The translations under genes were made by a program, and so were the position numbers. Below are positions 17,386-26,113 of a DNA stretch of 64,000 nucleotides, one piece after another (position 1 is the stretch's first letter; every line of letters starts with the position of its first letter). The notes under the pieces are model-generated. The model was not told the DNA's origin and did no database searches. It saw only the letters and a program-made list of their open reading frames with translations. Origin of the DNA: an uncultured Oscillospiraceae bacterium (GTDB lineage: Bacteria; Bacillota; Clostridia; Oscillospirales; Ruminococcaceae). The stretch is from contig CAKSIT010000001.1 in the NCBI GenBank assembly GCA_934462925.1, positions 62,001 through 126,000 on the forward strand. The letters run 5' to 3'.

Positions 17386-18783
17386 TTATTCGTCCTCTTG
17401 CTCGTACTCGCGCACATAATCCCCTGCGGGAATGATGATTTTCTCATATGCGTCGCTGCCGCTTTTAAGCACGGACTTGAAGAAGCCGTAGACCTTTGCG
17501 TTATGCTCGAGCCTTGACACGCGCCGCGCTATGTACTCGTGCGTTGCGGAGAGCGCGGGGTTGTTCATTATCGCAACAGCGAAGTCTATAAAGCGCTCCT
17601 TGTCGTGGAAGTGCAGGTAATTGCACGCCGTAACAACGCTTGTGTAGTAGTTCGGCGAGATTATGAGCCTGCCGTCGCACTCAACGTCGCCCGCAAGCAG
17701 GCAGTTTAGCTGCTCGTCCGTCAGCCCGTCGAGCGCGTTTGCGCTCTCAACCATTTCGCAGTCGGGCAGCCTGTCGCACTTTTCAAGAATGCTGTGCGCC
17801 ACTACCGCGTTGCTCACGGACTTCCTGCGCACGGTGTTCAGCTTGGAAATAAGCGCGCGGTACTGCTCGGGCTTGTACTCAAAGCGCGTTTCAAGCAGGT
17901 GTCGCAGCATTTCCTTGGGGAATACCGCGAGCGGCACTTTAACGGACGCGCTGCGGAAGCCCGTTATGCCGCGCTGCTCCTGCACGGGGGGCGCGGGCTG
18001 CTCCTGTGGGGCTTCGCCCTCTGCGGGGGCGGGCGGGGGAGCTATCGGCGCGGGCGGGTCGGTGTAGGGTTCGTTTATCTTCTCGATAACCGCGCACTTG
18101 AACGGAATGCCGCGGTCCACGCAGGATACCGCGCCGTGGTGTCCCTTAAGCAGCACCGAGTGGAAGCCCGACAGGTGGTATACAATGCCCTGAATGCGCC
18201 GCGACTTCACCGCCTCGTCCGTCATGGACTTCATCTTCGCCGTAAAGCGGTCGAGCGGCTCGCTCGGCACGAGAAAGCACGGGCGGTAGGTGCGGTAGTC
18301 GCCGATTATGTGGTTATGCTCGGCTGTGCCGCGTACTTCGTGAGAGATGTTGTACGCGCCCCAGAAAAGCGACCCGCTGCCGTCGGTGGGGTAGTACTCG
18401 GTAGTGTACACCGCGTAAACGCCGTCTGAAAGCATGGCGAACATATCGCGCAGCGCCGCCTCGGGCGACTCGCCGCGGTTGAGCCGCGCAAAGCCCTCCG
18501 TCAGCGCCTCGCGGAACGGCAGGTCCACACCCTGAAACCCCGGGGAAAAGGACAGCAGCTTATCCGAGTGAACGCTGCCGTTATTCGGGCACACAAGGCT
18601 TATCACAGGCTCGTTGCTCATGTAGAATATCCGCGTGAGCGAGGAGGCGTCCCTGTCGCGCGATAGGTGTCCCGCAGAACACGTTCCGATAGCGCACGCG
18701 CCGTCCTTAACGCACACGAGAAGCACGCCCTGCCCGTTTATGTCTATGCTTTCGGTTTTTACCTCAACCGCCACAAAGCTCAC
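17386..18783 (-). CDS. Hypothetical protein with proline-rich linker
   Basis: A 465-residue protein that I do not recognise. There is no signal peptide or membrane helix. Residues ~1-240 form an apparently globular domain (start MSFVAVEVKTESIDINGQG). Next is a Pro/Ala/Glu-rich linker at ~243-275, then a helical C-terminal domain (~285-465) with TRFEYKPEQYRALISKLNTVRRKSVSNAVV. The two-domain form with a Pro linker suggests an adaptor or substrate-binding role. It starts 11 bases after the membrane protein gene at 18795-19664, so the two probably act together. Confidence 0.6.
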   Translation of the reverse strand: MSFVAVEVKTESIDINGQGVLLVCVKDGACAIGTCSAGHLSRDRDASSLTRIFYMSNEPVISLVCPNNGSVHSDKLLSFSPGFQGVDLPFREALTEGFARLNRGESPEAALRDMFAMLSDGVYAVYTTEYYPTDGSGSLFWGAYNISHEVRGTAEHNHIIGDYRTYRPCFLVPSEPLDRFTAKMKSMTDEAVKSRRIQGIVYHLSGFHSVLLKGHHGAVSCVDRGIPFKCAVIEKINEPYTDPPAPIAPPPAPAEGEAPQEQPAPPVQEQRGITGFRSASVKVPLAVFPKEMLRHLLETRFEYKPEQYRALISKLNTVRRKSVSNAVVAHSILEKCDRLPDCEMVESANALDGLTDEQLNCLLAGDVECDGRLIISPNYYTSVVTACNYLHFHDKERFIDFAVAIMNNPALSATHEYIARRVSRLEHNAKVYGFFKSVLKSGSDAYEKIIIPAGDYVREYEQEDE

Positions 18784-18794
18784 CGCCTTTAAGG

Positions 18795-19664
18795 TTATTT
18801 CTGCTCGAGATTGAGCGCTATGATATCGGCGATGCCGCCGATGTATTTCTTTTCAAACGCCCGTTTGGGGATAAACGCCGCAGGCTCTTTGCCTACATAA
18901 AGGATAAACATTCTGTCCGACTCTATAAAATAGTCTATAACGCTCCACGGCACAAGCTCGCCGCCGCTGCCGTAGGTGCAGGACTCGCACGCGGCGAAGC
19001 CCGCCTTGCTTACAACGTATGTCACTATCTCATTTGCCGCGGGGTCTGCCGCCTGTATCGCGCGGAAGCGGCTTCGCGCCACGGCGTGGCATATCATGTA
19101 GATTATGAGCGCCACTATGCCGCCGCCCGCAATGGATATCGGCAGAAAATACAGCAGGTTGTCGCGGTTTGCGCCGATAAACAGGTGCAGCGCGCCGAAT
19201 ATTACGAGCATAATAAGCAGCGCAATAAGCCACAGTATCTTCATGAGCTTGAAGTTCATAAGCATTACAAAGGTCGCCGCGGCGTCGTTTTCGTCTATCT
19301 CGCTTTCGCCGCTGTAGGCGTCCTTGCCCGCGTCGGTTTCGGCGTAAAGGTTTTTAAGCGGCAGCAGCCGCTTGCCATGCGCGTATGTAAAGCCGTGCTT
19401 TTTTTGGGCGCATTCTATAAGAGCTACGCACCTGAAATACTCGTCGCTCGCCGAAAAGAGCTTCATGGGCAGCACCCAGTCCTGCTCCTGCGCGGTAACG
19501 ACAATACCCCTGCTGTCCGCATAGGCGGAATCTATCATGTCCCAGCTGTAAACCACGGGCGTGTCCTCGCCTACGGTGTACACCGCGAACGTTTCACCCA
19601 CGATATATGTGCGGCCCAGCGCCTCGTCAAGGACGCGCACGGGCTTAAGGTCGCAGAATGCCAT
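18795..19664 (-). CDS. YcxB-like two-helix membrane protein
   Basis: A 289-residue protein with two adjoining membrane helices (about residues 135-195, KILWLIALLIMLVIFGALHLF and YFLPISIAGGGIVALIIYMI). The C-terminal soluble domain reads like YcxB: a strand pair, VPWSVIDYFIESDRMFILYV and AFIPKRAF. YcxB function is unknown. Start chosen at 19664, six bases after GAGGTG; in-frame codons further upstream lack a Shine-Dalgarno. It is the first gene of the pair with the hypothetical protein at 17386-18783. Confidence 0.6.
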   Translation of the reverse strand: MAFCDLKPVRVLDEALGRTYIVGETFAVYTVGEDTPVVYSWDMIDSAYADSRGIVVTAQEQDWVLPMKLFSASDEYFRCVALIECAQKKHGFTYAHGKRLLPLKNLYAETDAGKDAYSGESEIDENDAAATFVMLMNFKLMKILWLIALLIMLVIFGALHLFIGANRDNLLYFLPISIAGGGIVALIIYMICHAVARSRFRAIQAADPAANEIVTYVVSKAGFAACESCTYGSGGELVPWSVIDYFIESDRMFILYVGKEPAAFIPKRAFEKKYIGGIADIIALNLEQK

Positions 19665-19754
19665 GCAGTTCACCTCGAAATATCCGCAGCAGCCCTGCGG
19701 AGAATTTTCGCGTGCCGTTGTGAAAAAACGGCGGCTAATATCATTCAATAATAT

Positions 19755-19760
19755 ATTATA
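19755..19760 (-). promoter_or_regulatory. -10 element before the YcxB-like gene
   Basis: TATAAT on the minus strand in an AT-rich stretch 90 bases upstream of the start. The matching -35 (TTTATT at 17 bases) is weak. Confidence 0.45.
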
Positions 19761-19867
19761 GCATATTCTCCCGAATAAATAAAGGGGTTTAAGGATATTT
19801 TATGAAATTTTTTTCGCGCGGAACATTTACCCCGTGCCTTTTTGGGCGGCTATTTTGAAAAAACCAC

Positions 19868-19896
19868 TTGTACAAAATCAAAAAGTGTGATATACT
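19868..19896 (+). promoter_or_regulatory. Promoter of the asp23-nusB operon
   Basis: TTGTAC (19868-19873), 17-base spacer, TATACT (19891-19896), 41 bases before the Asp23 start. It likely drives the nine-gene block through recN. Confidence 0.78.
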
Positions 19897-19937
19897 ATAC
19901 TGGTATAATTGTACGCATGAATATGGGAGGAACAATT

Positions 19938-20279
19938 ATGGAAGCAAACAGCAGCAAGACCGTCGGCAGCATAAAGGTGTCTGCGGACGTTATCCTTAAA
20001 ATCGCGGAAACCGCAGCGTGCGAGATAGAGGGCGTTGCCTGCGAGGCAGGACGCCTTGTGCGTTCAAGCGCGAAATCCAAGCTTATGGGCGCGGTGCGCG
20101 TCCGCCTTTCGGGCGAAACGGCAGCGGTAAAGCTCGAGCTTGTGGTGCTTGAGGGCTGCAACGCCGTAAACGTGTCCGAGCAGGTGCAAAAGAGCGTAAA
20201 GGCGGCGGTGCAGGGCATGACGGGCTTTACCGTGACAAAGGTGGACGTAGACGTCGCAGGAGTGCAGTTCAAGGAGTAA
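19938..20279 (+). CDS. Asp23/Gls24 family envelope stress protein
   Basis: A 113-residue member of the Asp23/Gls24 (DUF322) family, which forms membrane-associated assemblies linked to envelope stress. It has the usual GSIKVSADVILKIAETAACEIEGV opening and a C-terminal QKSVKAAVQGMTGFTVTKVDVDVAGV. The ATG at 19938 follows GGGAGG; an in-frame ATG at 19842 is upstream of the promoter and so cannot be used. It sits four bases before nusB, its usual position in Clostridia. Confidence 0.92.
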   Translation: MEANSSKTVGSIKVSADVILKIAETAACEIEGVACEAGRLVRSSAKSKLMGAVRVRLSGETAAVKLELVVLEGCNAVNVSEQVQKSVKAAVQGMTGFTVTKVDVDVAGVQFKE

Positions 20280-20283
20280 ATAC

Positions 20284-20706
20284 ATGGAAAACAAGCTTAC
20301 AAGACCCGAGGTGCGCGAGGGCGCGTTCCTCATATTATATCAGCTTCAGTTCGGCACGACCCCCGAGGAGATAGACGAGCTGAACCCCGAGGCGTTCGAC
20401 ATGGCGAAGAACGAGGAAACGGACGAGATAGTGCGCGGCGTTATGGAGCATGACGAGGAGCTGTGCGCGGTAGTCGCGAAGTACTCGAAAACGCGCGCGG
20501 TGTCGCGTATTGCAAAGGTAAACATGGTGATACTGAAAATCGCCATTTACGAGATGAAGTACTGCGACAGAGTACCCTGCGCGGCGGCTATAAACGAAGC
20601 CGTGGAGCTTGCCAAAAAGTACTCCATGAAGCCCGACAGCGGCTTTATCAACGGAATACTCAACTCTTACATGGGTGAACTTAATGCCGTATCAGACGCA
20701 AAGTGA
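20284..20706 (+). CDS. nusB: Transcription antitermination factor NusB
   Basis: RNA-binding helical protein that with NusE (S10) nucleates the antitermination complex on rRNA leader boxA. Family features: ARPEVREGAFLILYQL-like N-terminus (here TRPEVREGAFLILYQL), WDRVP-like segment here CDRVPCAAAINEAVELAKKY, and the final GFINGILNSY. 140 residues, full length. Start ATG follows AAGGAG. Its 3' end overlaps the xseA start by 23 bases. Confidence 0.93.
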   Translation: MENKLTRPEVREGAFLILYQLQFGTTPEEIDELNPEAFDMAKNEETDEIVRGVMEHDEELCAVVAKYSKTRAVSRIAKVNMVILKIAIYEMKYCDRVPCAAAINEAVELAKKYSMKPDSGFINGILNSYMGELNAVSDAK

Positions 20707-21895
20707 GCCGCCCGTAGTCACCGTATCGCAGGTGAACAGGGTGGTGTCCATGCTCATAAAGGGCGACAGGCGGCTGAACGACGTGGCGGTGCGCGGCGAG
20801 ATATCTAACTTTGTGCGCCACGCAAGGACGGGACACCTGTACTTTACGCTTACGGACGGGCAGACGCAGCTTAAGGCGGTAATGTTCGCGGGGAACGCCG
20901 CGCAGCTCGATTTTCCGCCAGAAAACGGCGCGACCGTCGTATGCAGGGGGCAGATTACCGTATACGAGCCGTCGGGCGTGTACCAGATAAACTGCGCCGC
21001 AATGAAGCCCGACGGCGCGGGCGAGCAGGCTGCGGCGCTCGAGGAGCTTAAAAGGCGGCTGCTTGCCGAGGGCGTTTTTTCGCAGAAGCGCCCGATTCCG
21101 CCCTGCCCTAAGAAGATAGCGGTAGTGACCGCACCGGGCGGCGCGGCGCTTCAGGACGTCATCAACATAATAAGCAGGCGTTACCCGCTTGTAACGCTTG
21201 TGGTAGTGCCGGCGCTTGTGCAGGGTACGGGCGCTGCGCAGAGCGTTTCGCAGAGCTTAAGGGCGGCGCAGGACACGGGCGCGGACGTTATTATCGTAGG
21301 GCGCGGCGGCGGCTCTGCGGAGGATTTGTCGGCGTTTAACACCGAGCAGGTGGCGCGCGCCGTTTACGAAAGCCGCATACCTACGATAAGCGCCGTTGGC
21401 CACGAAACCGACACGACCCTTTGCGACTACGCCGCGGACCTGCGCGCGCCCACGCCCTCTGCGGCGGCGGAGCTTGCAGTACCCGACGGCGCGGAGCTTG
21501 TATCAAGGCTGGACGGGGCGCTCGCGTATATGGCGGAGTGCGCCCGCAGGCACATAGCCTCGCGAGAGCGCGAGCTTAAAACGCGCGCAGAGCTTATCCG
21601 TGCGCGCTCCCCGAAAAGCGTTATACTTGCAAAGGAGCAGCGGCTGCTGTCCGCGCGGGACGCCATAGCGCTCAGAATGCGCGCGCGGCTCGACGGCGCG
21701 GAGCGGGCGCTTGCGCAGCGCGCGGGGGTGATTTCCGCGCTGGACCCGCTGGGGGTGCTGGCGCGCGGCTTTTCCGTAACGCAGCGCGGGGGCAGGGTGA
21801 TAACGTCCTCGAACGAGCTTTGCATAGGCGACGGCGTTGAGATAAGATTCAGCCGCGGCAGCGCTGCGGCGACTATAACCGAGATAAAGGACTAG
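20684..21895 (+). CDS. xseA: Exodeoxyribonuclease VII large subunit
   Basis: Large subunit of exonuclease VII, which degrades single-stranded DNA from both ends. The N-terminal OB fold (residues ~10-105, VTVSQVNRVVSMLI) is followed by the catalytic domain with VVTAPGGAALQDV, RGGGSAEDLSAFN and VGHETDTTLCDYAAD, and a coiled region. The start is taken as ATG 20684, seven bases after GGGTG and inside the end of nusB; a GTG at 20675 is possible. 403 residues, normal length. It is followed by xseB after three bases. Confidence 0.94.
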   Translation: MPYQTQSEPPVVTVSQVNRVVSMLIKGDRRLNDVAVRGEISNFVRHARTGHLYFTLTDGQTQLKAVMFAGNAAQLDFPPENGATVVCRGQITVYEPSGVYQINCAAMKPDGAGEQAAALEELKRRLLAEGVFSQKRPIPPCPKKIAVVTAPGGAALQDVINIISRRYPLVTLVVVPALVQGTGAAQSVSQSLRAAQDTGADVIIVGRGGGSAEDLSAFNTEQVARAVYESRIPTISAVGHETDTTLCDYAADLRAPTPSAAAELAVPDGAELVSRLDGALAYMAECARRHIASRERELKTRAELIRARSPKSVILAKEQRLLSARDAIALRMRARLDGAERALAQRAGVISALDPLGVLARGFSVTQRGGRVITSSNELCIGDGVEIRFSRGSAAATITEIKD

Positions 21896-21898
21896 AAC

Positions 21899-22081
21899 AT
21901 GGATTTTGAACAGTCGATGAAGCGGCTTAACGAGATATCCGAGCGCATGAGCGCGCAGGACCTGCCGCTGGAGGAGTCCGTGCGGCTCTACGCGGAGGCG
22001 GCGGAGCTTGTAAAGGGCTGCAAGGAGTATATAGAGCAGGCGAAGCTGCGCGTGGAGCAGCTTGAGGCGGGGGAGAAGTGA
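21899..22081 (+). CDS. xseB: Exodeoxyribonuclease VII small subunit
   Basis: A 60-residue helical protein with the family pattern FEQSMKRLNEISERMSAQDLPLEESVRLYAEA. Several copies bind the large subunit to make active exonuclease VII. It lies three bases after xseA and its stop is adjacent to the ispA start, as in most Firmicutes. Confidence 0.93.
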   Translation: MDFEQSMKRLNEISERMSAQDLPLEESVRLYAEAAELVKGCKEYIEQAKLRVEQLEAGEK

Positions 22082-22083
22082 GC

Positions 22084-22968
22084 ATGGTAAAGGAAAGGCT
22101 TTCCGACTACGCCGAGATGACCGAGCGCGCGCTCGAGCGGTATCTGCCCGAAACAAAGTGCTTACAGCAAAACGTGATAAACGCGGCGCGCTACAGCCTG
22201 AGCGCAGGCGGGAAGCGCATTCGCCCCGCGCTTGTGATGGAGTTCTGCCGCGTGTGCGGGGGACTGCCCGAAACGGCGCTGCCCGTGGCGTGCGCTATCG
22301 AGATGACGCACACGTTCTCGCTGATACACGACGACCTGCCCTGCATGGACAACGACGATATGCGGCGCGGCAAGCCGAGCTGCCACAAGGCGTTCGGGGA
22401 AACAAACGCCCTGCTTGCGGGCGACGCGCTGGCGATAATGCCCTCGCAGATAATAGCGCAGGCGGCGCTTAAGGGCGCGCTTTCGCAGGAGGCGGCGCTT
22501 AAGATAATAGCGCTTCTCGGCGAGCGCGCGGGCGTGTTCGGCATGATAGGCGGGCAGACCATTGACACGGAAAACGAGGGTAAGCAGCTCCCGCTTGCGG
22601 CGCTGCTTGAAATGTACCGCATGAAAACGGGCGCGCTGCTGGAGTTCTGCTGCTGCGCGGGCTGCATAGCCGCGGGCGCGGACGCGCAAAAGCAGCTTGC
22701 GGCGGGAACGTACGGGCGGCTGCTCGGCGAGGCGTTCCAGATAGTGGACGATATACTTGACGTAACGGCGGACGAAAAGGAGCTTGGCAAGCCCATAGGC
22801 AGCGACGCGCAGAGCGGAAAATGCACCTATGTCACCATAACGGGGCTTGACGCGGCGCACGAGGAGGCCGCGCGCCTTACCGAAAAGGCTAAGGCGTGCC
22901 TTGCAGAATTCGACGATAACGGCTTTCTTATTGAGCTTACGGAAAGCCTGCTCACGCGCAGGCGCTGA
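22084..22968 (+). CDS. ispA: Polyprenyl (farnesyl) diphosphate synthase
   Basis: Condenses isopentenyl diphosphate with allylic diphosphates to give geranyl/farnesyl diphosphate for quinone, undecaprenyl and other isoprenoids. The first Asp-rich motif is DDLPCMDNDD (~residue 82) and the second is DDILD (~222); GGKRIRPAL is also typical. At 294 residues it is full length. The ATG at 22084 has GGGGGAG nine bases upstream; GTG 22078 would overlap the xseB stop. Chain length is inferred from the short-chain-type aromatic spacing and is not certain. Confidence 0.9.
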   Translation: MVKERLSDYAEMTERALERYLPETKCLQQNVINAARYSLSAGGKRIRPALVMEFCRVCGGLPETALPVACAIEMTHTFSLIHDDLPCMDNDDMRRGKPSCHKAFGETNALLAGDALAIMPSQIIAQAALKGALSQEAALKIIALLGERAGVFGMIGGQTIDTENEGKQLPLAALLEMYRMKTGALLEFCCCAGCIAAGADAQKQLAAGTYGRLLGEAFQIVDDILDVTADEKELGKPIGSDAQSGKCTYVTITGLDAAHEEAARLTEKAKACLAEFDDNGFLIELTESLLTRRR

Positions 22969-23006
22969 GCGCGGCGCAAAATCGCTTAGCAGCGGAGGTA
23001 ATTGTT

Positions 23007-23507
23007 TTGACGAAAATTCTGATGGCGAATCCCATACTGACAGTCGGCGTGATTTCGTGGCTGCTGGCGCAGATATTAAAGACGATACACTATGCGATAA
23101 AGTTCAGGACGTTCAACCCCGAGCGCATTACGGGCGCGGGCGGAATGCCGTCGTCCCACTCGTCGCTGGTGGTGTCCGTGGCGCTTTACACGCTGCGCTC
23201 GCAGGGAGTGTCAAGCCCCGCGTTTGCGCTTGCAATGATACTGGCGGGGGTAGTCATTTACGACGCCATGAGCGTGCGCTACAACGCGGGCCTGCACGCA
23301 AAGGAGCTTAACCGTCTGCGCAGGGTGATAGACGAGATAGACGACGAAATAGCGCAGAAAAACGGCACGGCGGACGGCGACGAGATAACCGAGAAAATGT
23401 CCGAGCGCAAGGATTTCAAGGAGTTTCTGGGACACACCCCGCTGGAGGTGCTTGCAGGGTCGCTGCTGGGCATAATAATCGCTATGGCGTTCCCGCTGGC
23501 GGCGTGA
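23007..23507 (+). CDS. Divergent PAP2-family membrane protein (YuiD-like)
   Basis: A 166-residue protein of the divergent PAP2/DUF212 family, probably a phosphatase or an acid-phosphatase-like membrane protein. Helices at ~8-25, ~55-75, ~75-90 and the C-terminus flank the motifs GGMPSSHSSLV and YDAMSVRYNAGLHA. The start is a TTG six bases after GGAGGT. Between ispA and dxs in several Clostridia this gene may act on an isoprenyl diphosphate; that role is inference. Confidence 0.87.
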   Translation: MTKILMANPILTVGVISWLLAQILKTIHYAIKFRTFNPERITGAGGMPSSHSSLVVSVALYTLRSQGVSSPAFALAMILAGVVIYDAMSVRYNAGLHAKELNRLRRVIDEIDDEIAQKNGTADGDEITEKMSERKDFKEFLGHTPLEVLAGSLLGIIIAMAFPLAA

Positions 23508-23521
23508 AAGCGGTGGCTGAA

Positions 23522-25330
23522 ATGTACCTTAACGACAGCATAACGCACAGCGACCTTGCCGCTATGACGGACGAGCAGCTCAAAGCGCTCTGCAGGGAGC
23601 TGCGCGCGCAGATAATACGCACGGTAGGCGAAAACGGCGGACACCTGTCCTCAAATCTCGGCACGGTGGAGCTTACCGTGGCGCTTCACCGCGTGCTTGA
23701 CGTGCGCGGCGGCGACAGCGTGCTATGGGACGTGGGACATCAGGCGTACGCGCACAAGCTGCTCACGGGGCGCTGCTCCGCGTTCGGCACGCTCAGGAAA
23801 AGGGGCGGCATTTCGGGCTTTACGCGCCGCAGCGAGTCCGAGTGCGACGCGTTTATCTCGGGACACAGCTCAACGTCGGTTTCCGCGGCGTACGGCATAG
23901 CAATGGCAAAGCACATAAAGGGCGAACGCGGCTGCACCGCGGCGGTAGTGGGCGACGGCGCGTTCACGGGAGGCATGATATACGAGGGGCTTAATAACGC
24001 CGGTAAGTCCGACGTGCCGCTGATACTTGTGCTTAACGACAACGCCATGTCCATAAGCAAAAGCACGGGGGCGCTCGCGCGGTATCTCGCGCAGATACGC
24101 TCCACAAGGAAATACTACTGCGCCAAGGAGCGCTTCAAAACGGCGCTGGCCGCCGTGCCGCTTGTGGGCAGGCGGCTGGAGCGCGCGGCGCGCAGCGCAA
24201 AGAACGTACTTAAGGACGCGCTCTACGACAGCAGCAACCTGTTCGAGAACTTAGGCTTTACCTATATAGGCCCTGTAAACGGGCATAACGTGCAGGACCT
24301 CACCGAGGCGCTCTCTGTCGCTAAGATACTTGCGCGCCCGTGCGTGGTACACGTTTATACCTCAAAAGGCAGAGGGCTGCGCAGCGCCGAGGAGAACCCC
24401 GGCGAATACCACGCTATCCCCCCCGCAGGCGCGCAGGCCGCGCAGGACAGCTATTCCGAGGTATTCGGGCGGGAGCTGGAGCGCCTTGGAAAGGCGGACG
24501 GCAGGGTGTGCGCGATAACGGCGGCGATGAAGTACGCCACGGGACTCAACTTCTTTAAGAACGCCTGTCCCGCGCGCTTTTTTGACGCGGGCATTGCCGA
24601 GCAGCACTCCGTTACCTTTGCCGCGGGACTTGCCGCGCAGGGAATGCTGCCTGTTTTCGCGGTATATTCAACGTTTTTGCAGCGCGGGTTCGACCAGATA
24701 ATGCACGACTGCGCCATTGAGAGAACGCACGTTGTGTTCGCGGTGGACCGCGCGGGTTTTGTGGGCGAGGACGGAGAAACGCATCAGGGCATATTCGACG
24801 TGCCTATGTTCCGCGCCGTGCCGAACGCCGTGGTGTACTCGCCCGCTGGTTACGAGGAGCTGAAAAGCTGCCTTTACCGCGCGCTTTACGAGGAAAAGGG
24901 CGTTGTATGCGTGCGCTATCCAAAGGGCGCGCAGGGAGCGGCGCTTCCCCCCGCGCGGGAGTTTGCGTACACGGGCAGGCGCGCGGACACGCTTGCGGTG
25001 GGCTACGGCAGGATATGCGCGGGGCTTGCTAAGGCTGCGGCGGCTGCGGGCGCGGATATGCTGCGGCTTGTAAAGGTGTCGCCCATACCCGACGCCGCTA
25101 TCGAGCTTGCAATGGGCTATAAGCGCGTGGTGTTCTTCGAGGAGGGGTCGCTGAGCGGCGGCGCTGCGGAGGGCTTCGGCGCGGCGCTTTGCGAGCGCAG
25201 GTTCAGGGGCGGCTTTGAGATGGCGGGCGTGCGCGGGCAGTTCGTGCCTGCGGCGACTGTAGAGGAGCAGCTCGAGATGTTCGGGCTTGACGAGCGGAGC
25301 ATGGAGCGCAGGCTCGGAAATCCGCAATAA
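23522..25330 (+). CDS. dxs: 1-deoxy-D-xylulose-5-phosphate synthase
   Basis: Thiamine-diphosphate enzyme that joins pyruvate and glyceraldehyde-3-phosphate at the start of the MEP isoprenoid pathway. Hallmarks: GGHLSSNLG, WDVGHQAYAHKLLTG, VGDGAFTGG with the downstream NDNAMSIS (diphosphate/Mg site), and the transketolase Pyr domain with FAAGLAAQGMLPVFAVYSTFLQR and HDCAI. 602 residues from the ATG at 23522, which matches the family start MYL; a GTG at 23504 overlapping the preceding stop would add six residues. Grouped with ispA as an isoprenoid unit. Confidence 0.94.
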   Translation: MYLNDSITHSDLAAMTDEQLKALCRELRAQIIRTVGENGGHLSSNLGTVELTVALHRVLDVRGGDSVLWDVGHQAYAHKLLTGRCSAFGTLRKRGGISGFTRRSESECDAFISGHSSTSVSAAYGIAMAKHIKGERGCTAAVVGDGAFTGGMIYEGLNNAGKSDVPLILVLNDNAMSISKSTGALARYLAQIRSTRKYYCAKERFKTALAAVPLVGRRLERAARSAKNVLKDALYDSSNLFENLGFTYIGPVNGHNVQDLTEALSVAKILARPCVVHVYTSKGRGLRSAEENPGEYHAIPPAGAQAAQDSYSEVFGRELERLGKADGRVCAITAAMKYATGLNFFKNACPARFFDAGIAEQHSVTFAAGLAAQGMLPVFAVYSTFLQRGFDQIMHDCAIERTHVVFAVDRAGFVGEDGETHQGIFDVPMFRAVPNAVVYSPAGYEELKSCLYRALYEEKGVVCVRYPKGAQGAALPPAREFAYTGRRADTLAVGYGRICAGLAKAAAAAGADMLRLVKVSPIPDAAIELAMGYKRVVFFEEGSLSGGAAEGFGAALCERRFRGGFEMAGVRGQFVPAATVEEQLEMFGLDERSMERRLGNPQ

Positions 25331-25348
25331 ACCAAGGAGATGAAAGCG

Positions 25349-26110
25349 GTGCGGCTGGACGTATACCTTACCGAAAACGGGCTTTGCAAAAGCCGCACGG
25401 CGGCGCAGGAGCTTATAAAGGCGGGGGGAGCGTCGGTAAACGGCGCGCCCTGCACAAAGCCGTCCGCGCAGGTCGCGCAGGGCGACGAGATAGCGCTTAC
25501 CGCAGCGCCCGCGCGCTATGTGGGGCGCGGCGGGCTTAAGCTGGAGGCGGCGCTCGAGGGCGAGCCGCGCCACGACGTTCGCGGCGCGGTGTGCGTTGAT
25601 ATAGGCGCAAGCACGGGCGGCTTTACGGACTGCCTTTTGCAGCACGGCGCGGCGCTCGTTTTCGCGGTGGACGTAGGCACGGGGCAGCTTGACGAGGGGC
25701 TGCGCGCGGATGGCAGGGTGATTTCGCTTGAAAAGACGGATATACGCGGCTTTTCGTTCGAGGGGCTGCCGCAGGAGCTGCGCGGGCGGCTTCCCGCGGG
25801 GTTTTGCGGGGCGGACTTTGTGTGTACGGACGTTTCGTTCATATCGCTGCGGCTTATCCTGCCGCATATGTACAGGCTGCTGCGCGCGGGCGGCGAGGCG
25901 GTGGCGCTTATAAAGCCGCAGTTTGAGGCGGGGCGGAGCGCTCTTGGAAAAAAGGGCGTTGTAAGCGACCCCAAAGTGCGCGAGCGCACGGCGGCGCAGA
26001 TAACGCAGTTTGCGCAGGAGTGCGGCTTTGAGGTGATATTACGGCAGGACTCGCCGATAGCGGGCGGCGACGGCAACCGCGAGTACCTGCTGAGCCTTTG
26101 CAGGAGGTAG
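25349..26110 (+). CDS. tlyA: TlyA-family rRNA 2'-O-methyltransferase
   Basis: S4-type RNA-binding domain at the N-terminus (RLDVYLTENGLCKSRTAAQELIKAG) joined to an FtsJ-like methyltransferase (VCVDIGASTGGFTDCLLQHGA, SAM site; ALIKPQFEAG). Homologues 2'-O-methylate C1409 of 16S and C1920 of 23S rRNA. I chose GTG at 25349 because AAGGAG at 25334-25339 is nine bases upstream and homologues start RLDVYL; the ATG at 25340 abuts that Shine-Dalgarno. 253 residues. Always between dxs and nadK/argR in this cluster. Confidence 0.9.
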   Translation: MRLDVYLTENGLCKSRTAAQELIKAGGASVNGAPCTKPSAQVAQGDEIALTAAPARYVGRGGLKLEAALEGEPRHDVRGAVCVDIGASTGGFTDCLLQHGAALVFAVDVGTGQLDEGLRADGRVISLEKTDIRGFSFEGLPQELRGRLPAGFCGADFVCTDVSFISLRLILPHMYRLLRAGGEAVALIKPQFEAGRSALGKKGVVSDPKVRERTAAQITQFAQECGFEVILRQDSPIAGGDGNREYLLSLCRR

Positions 26111-26113
26111 AGC

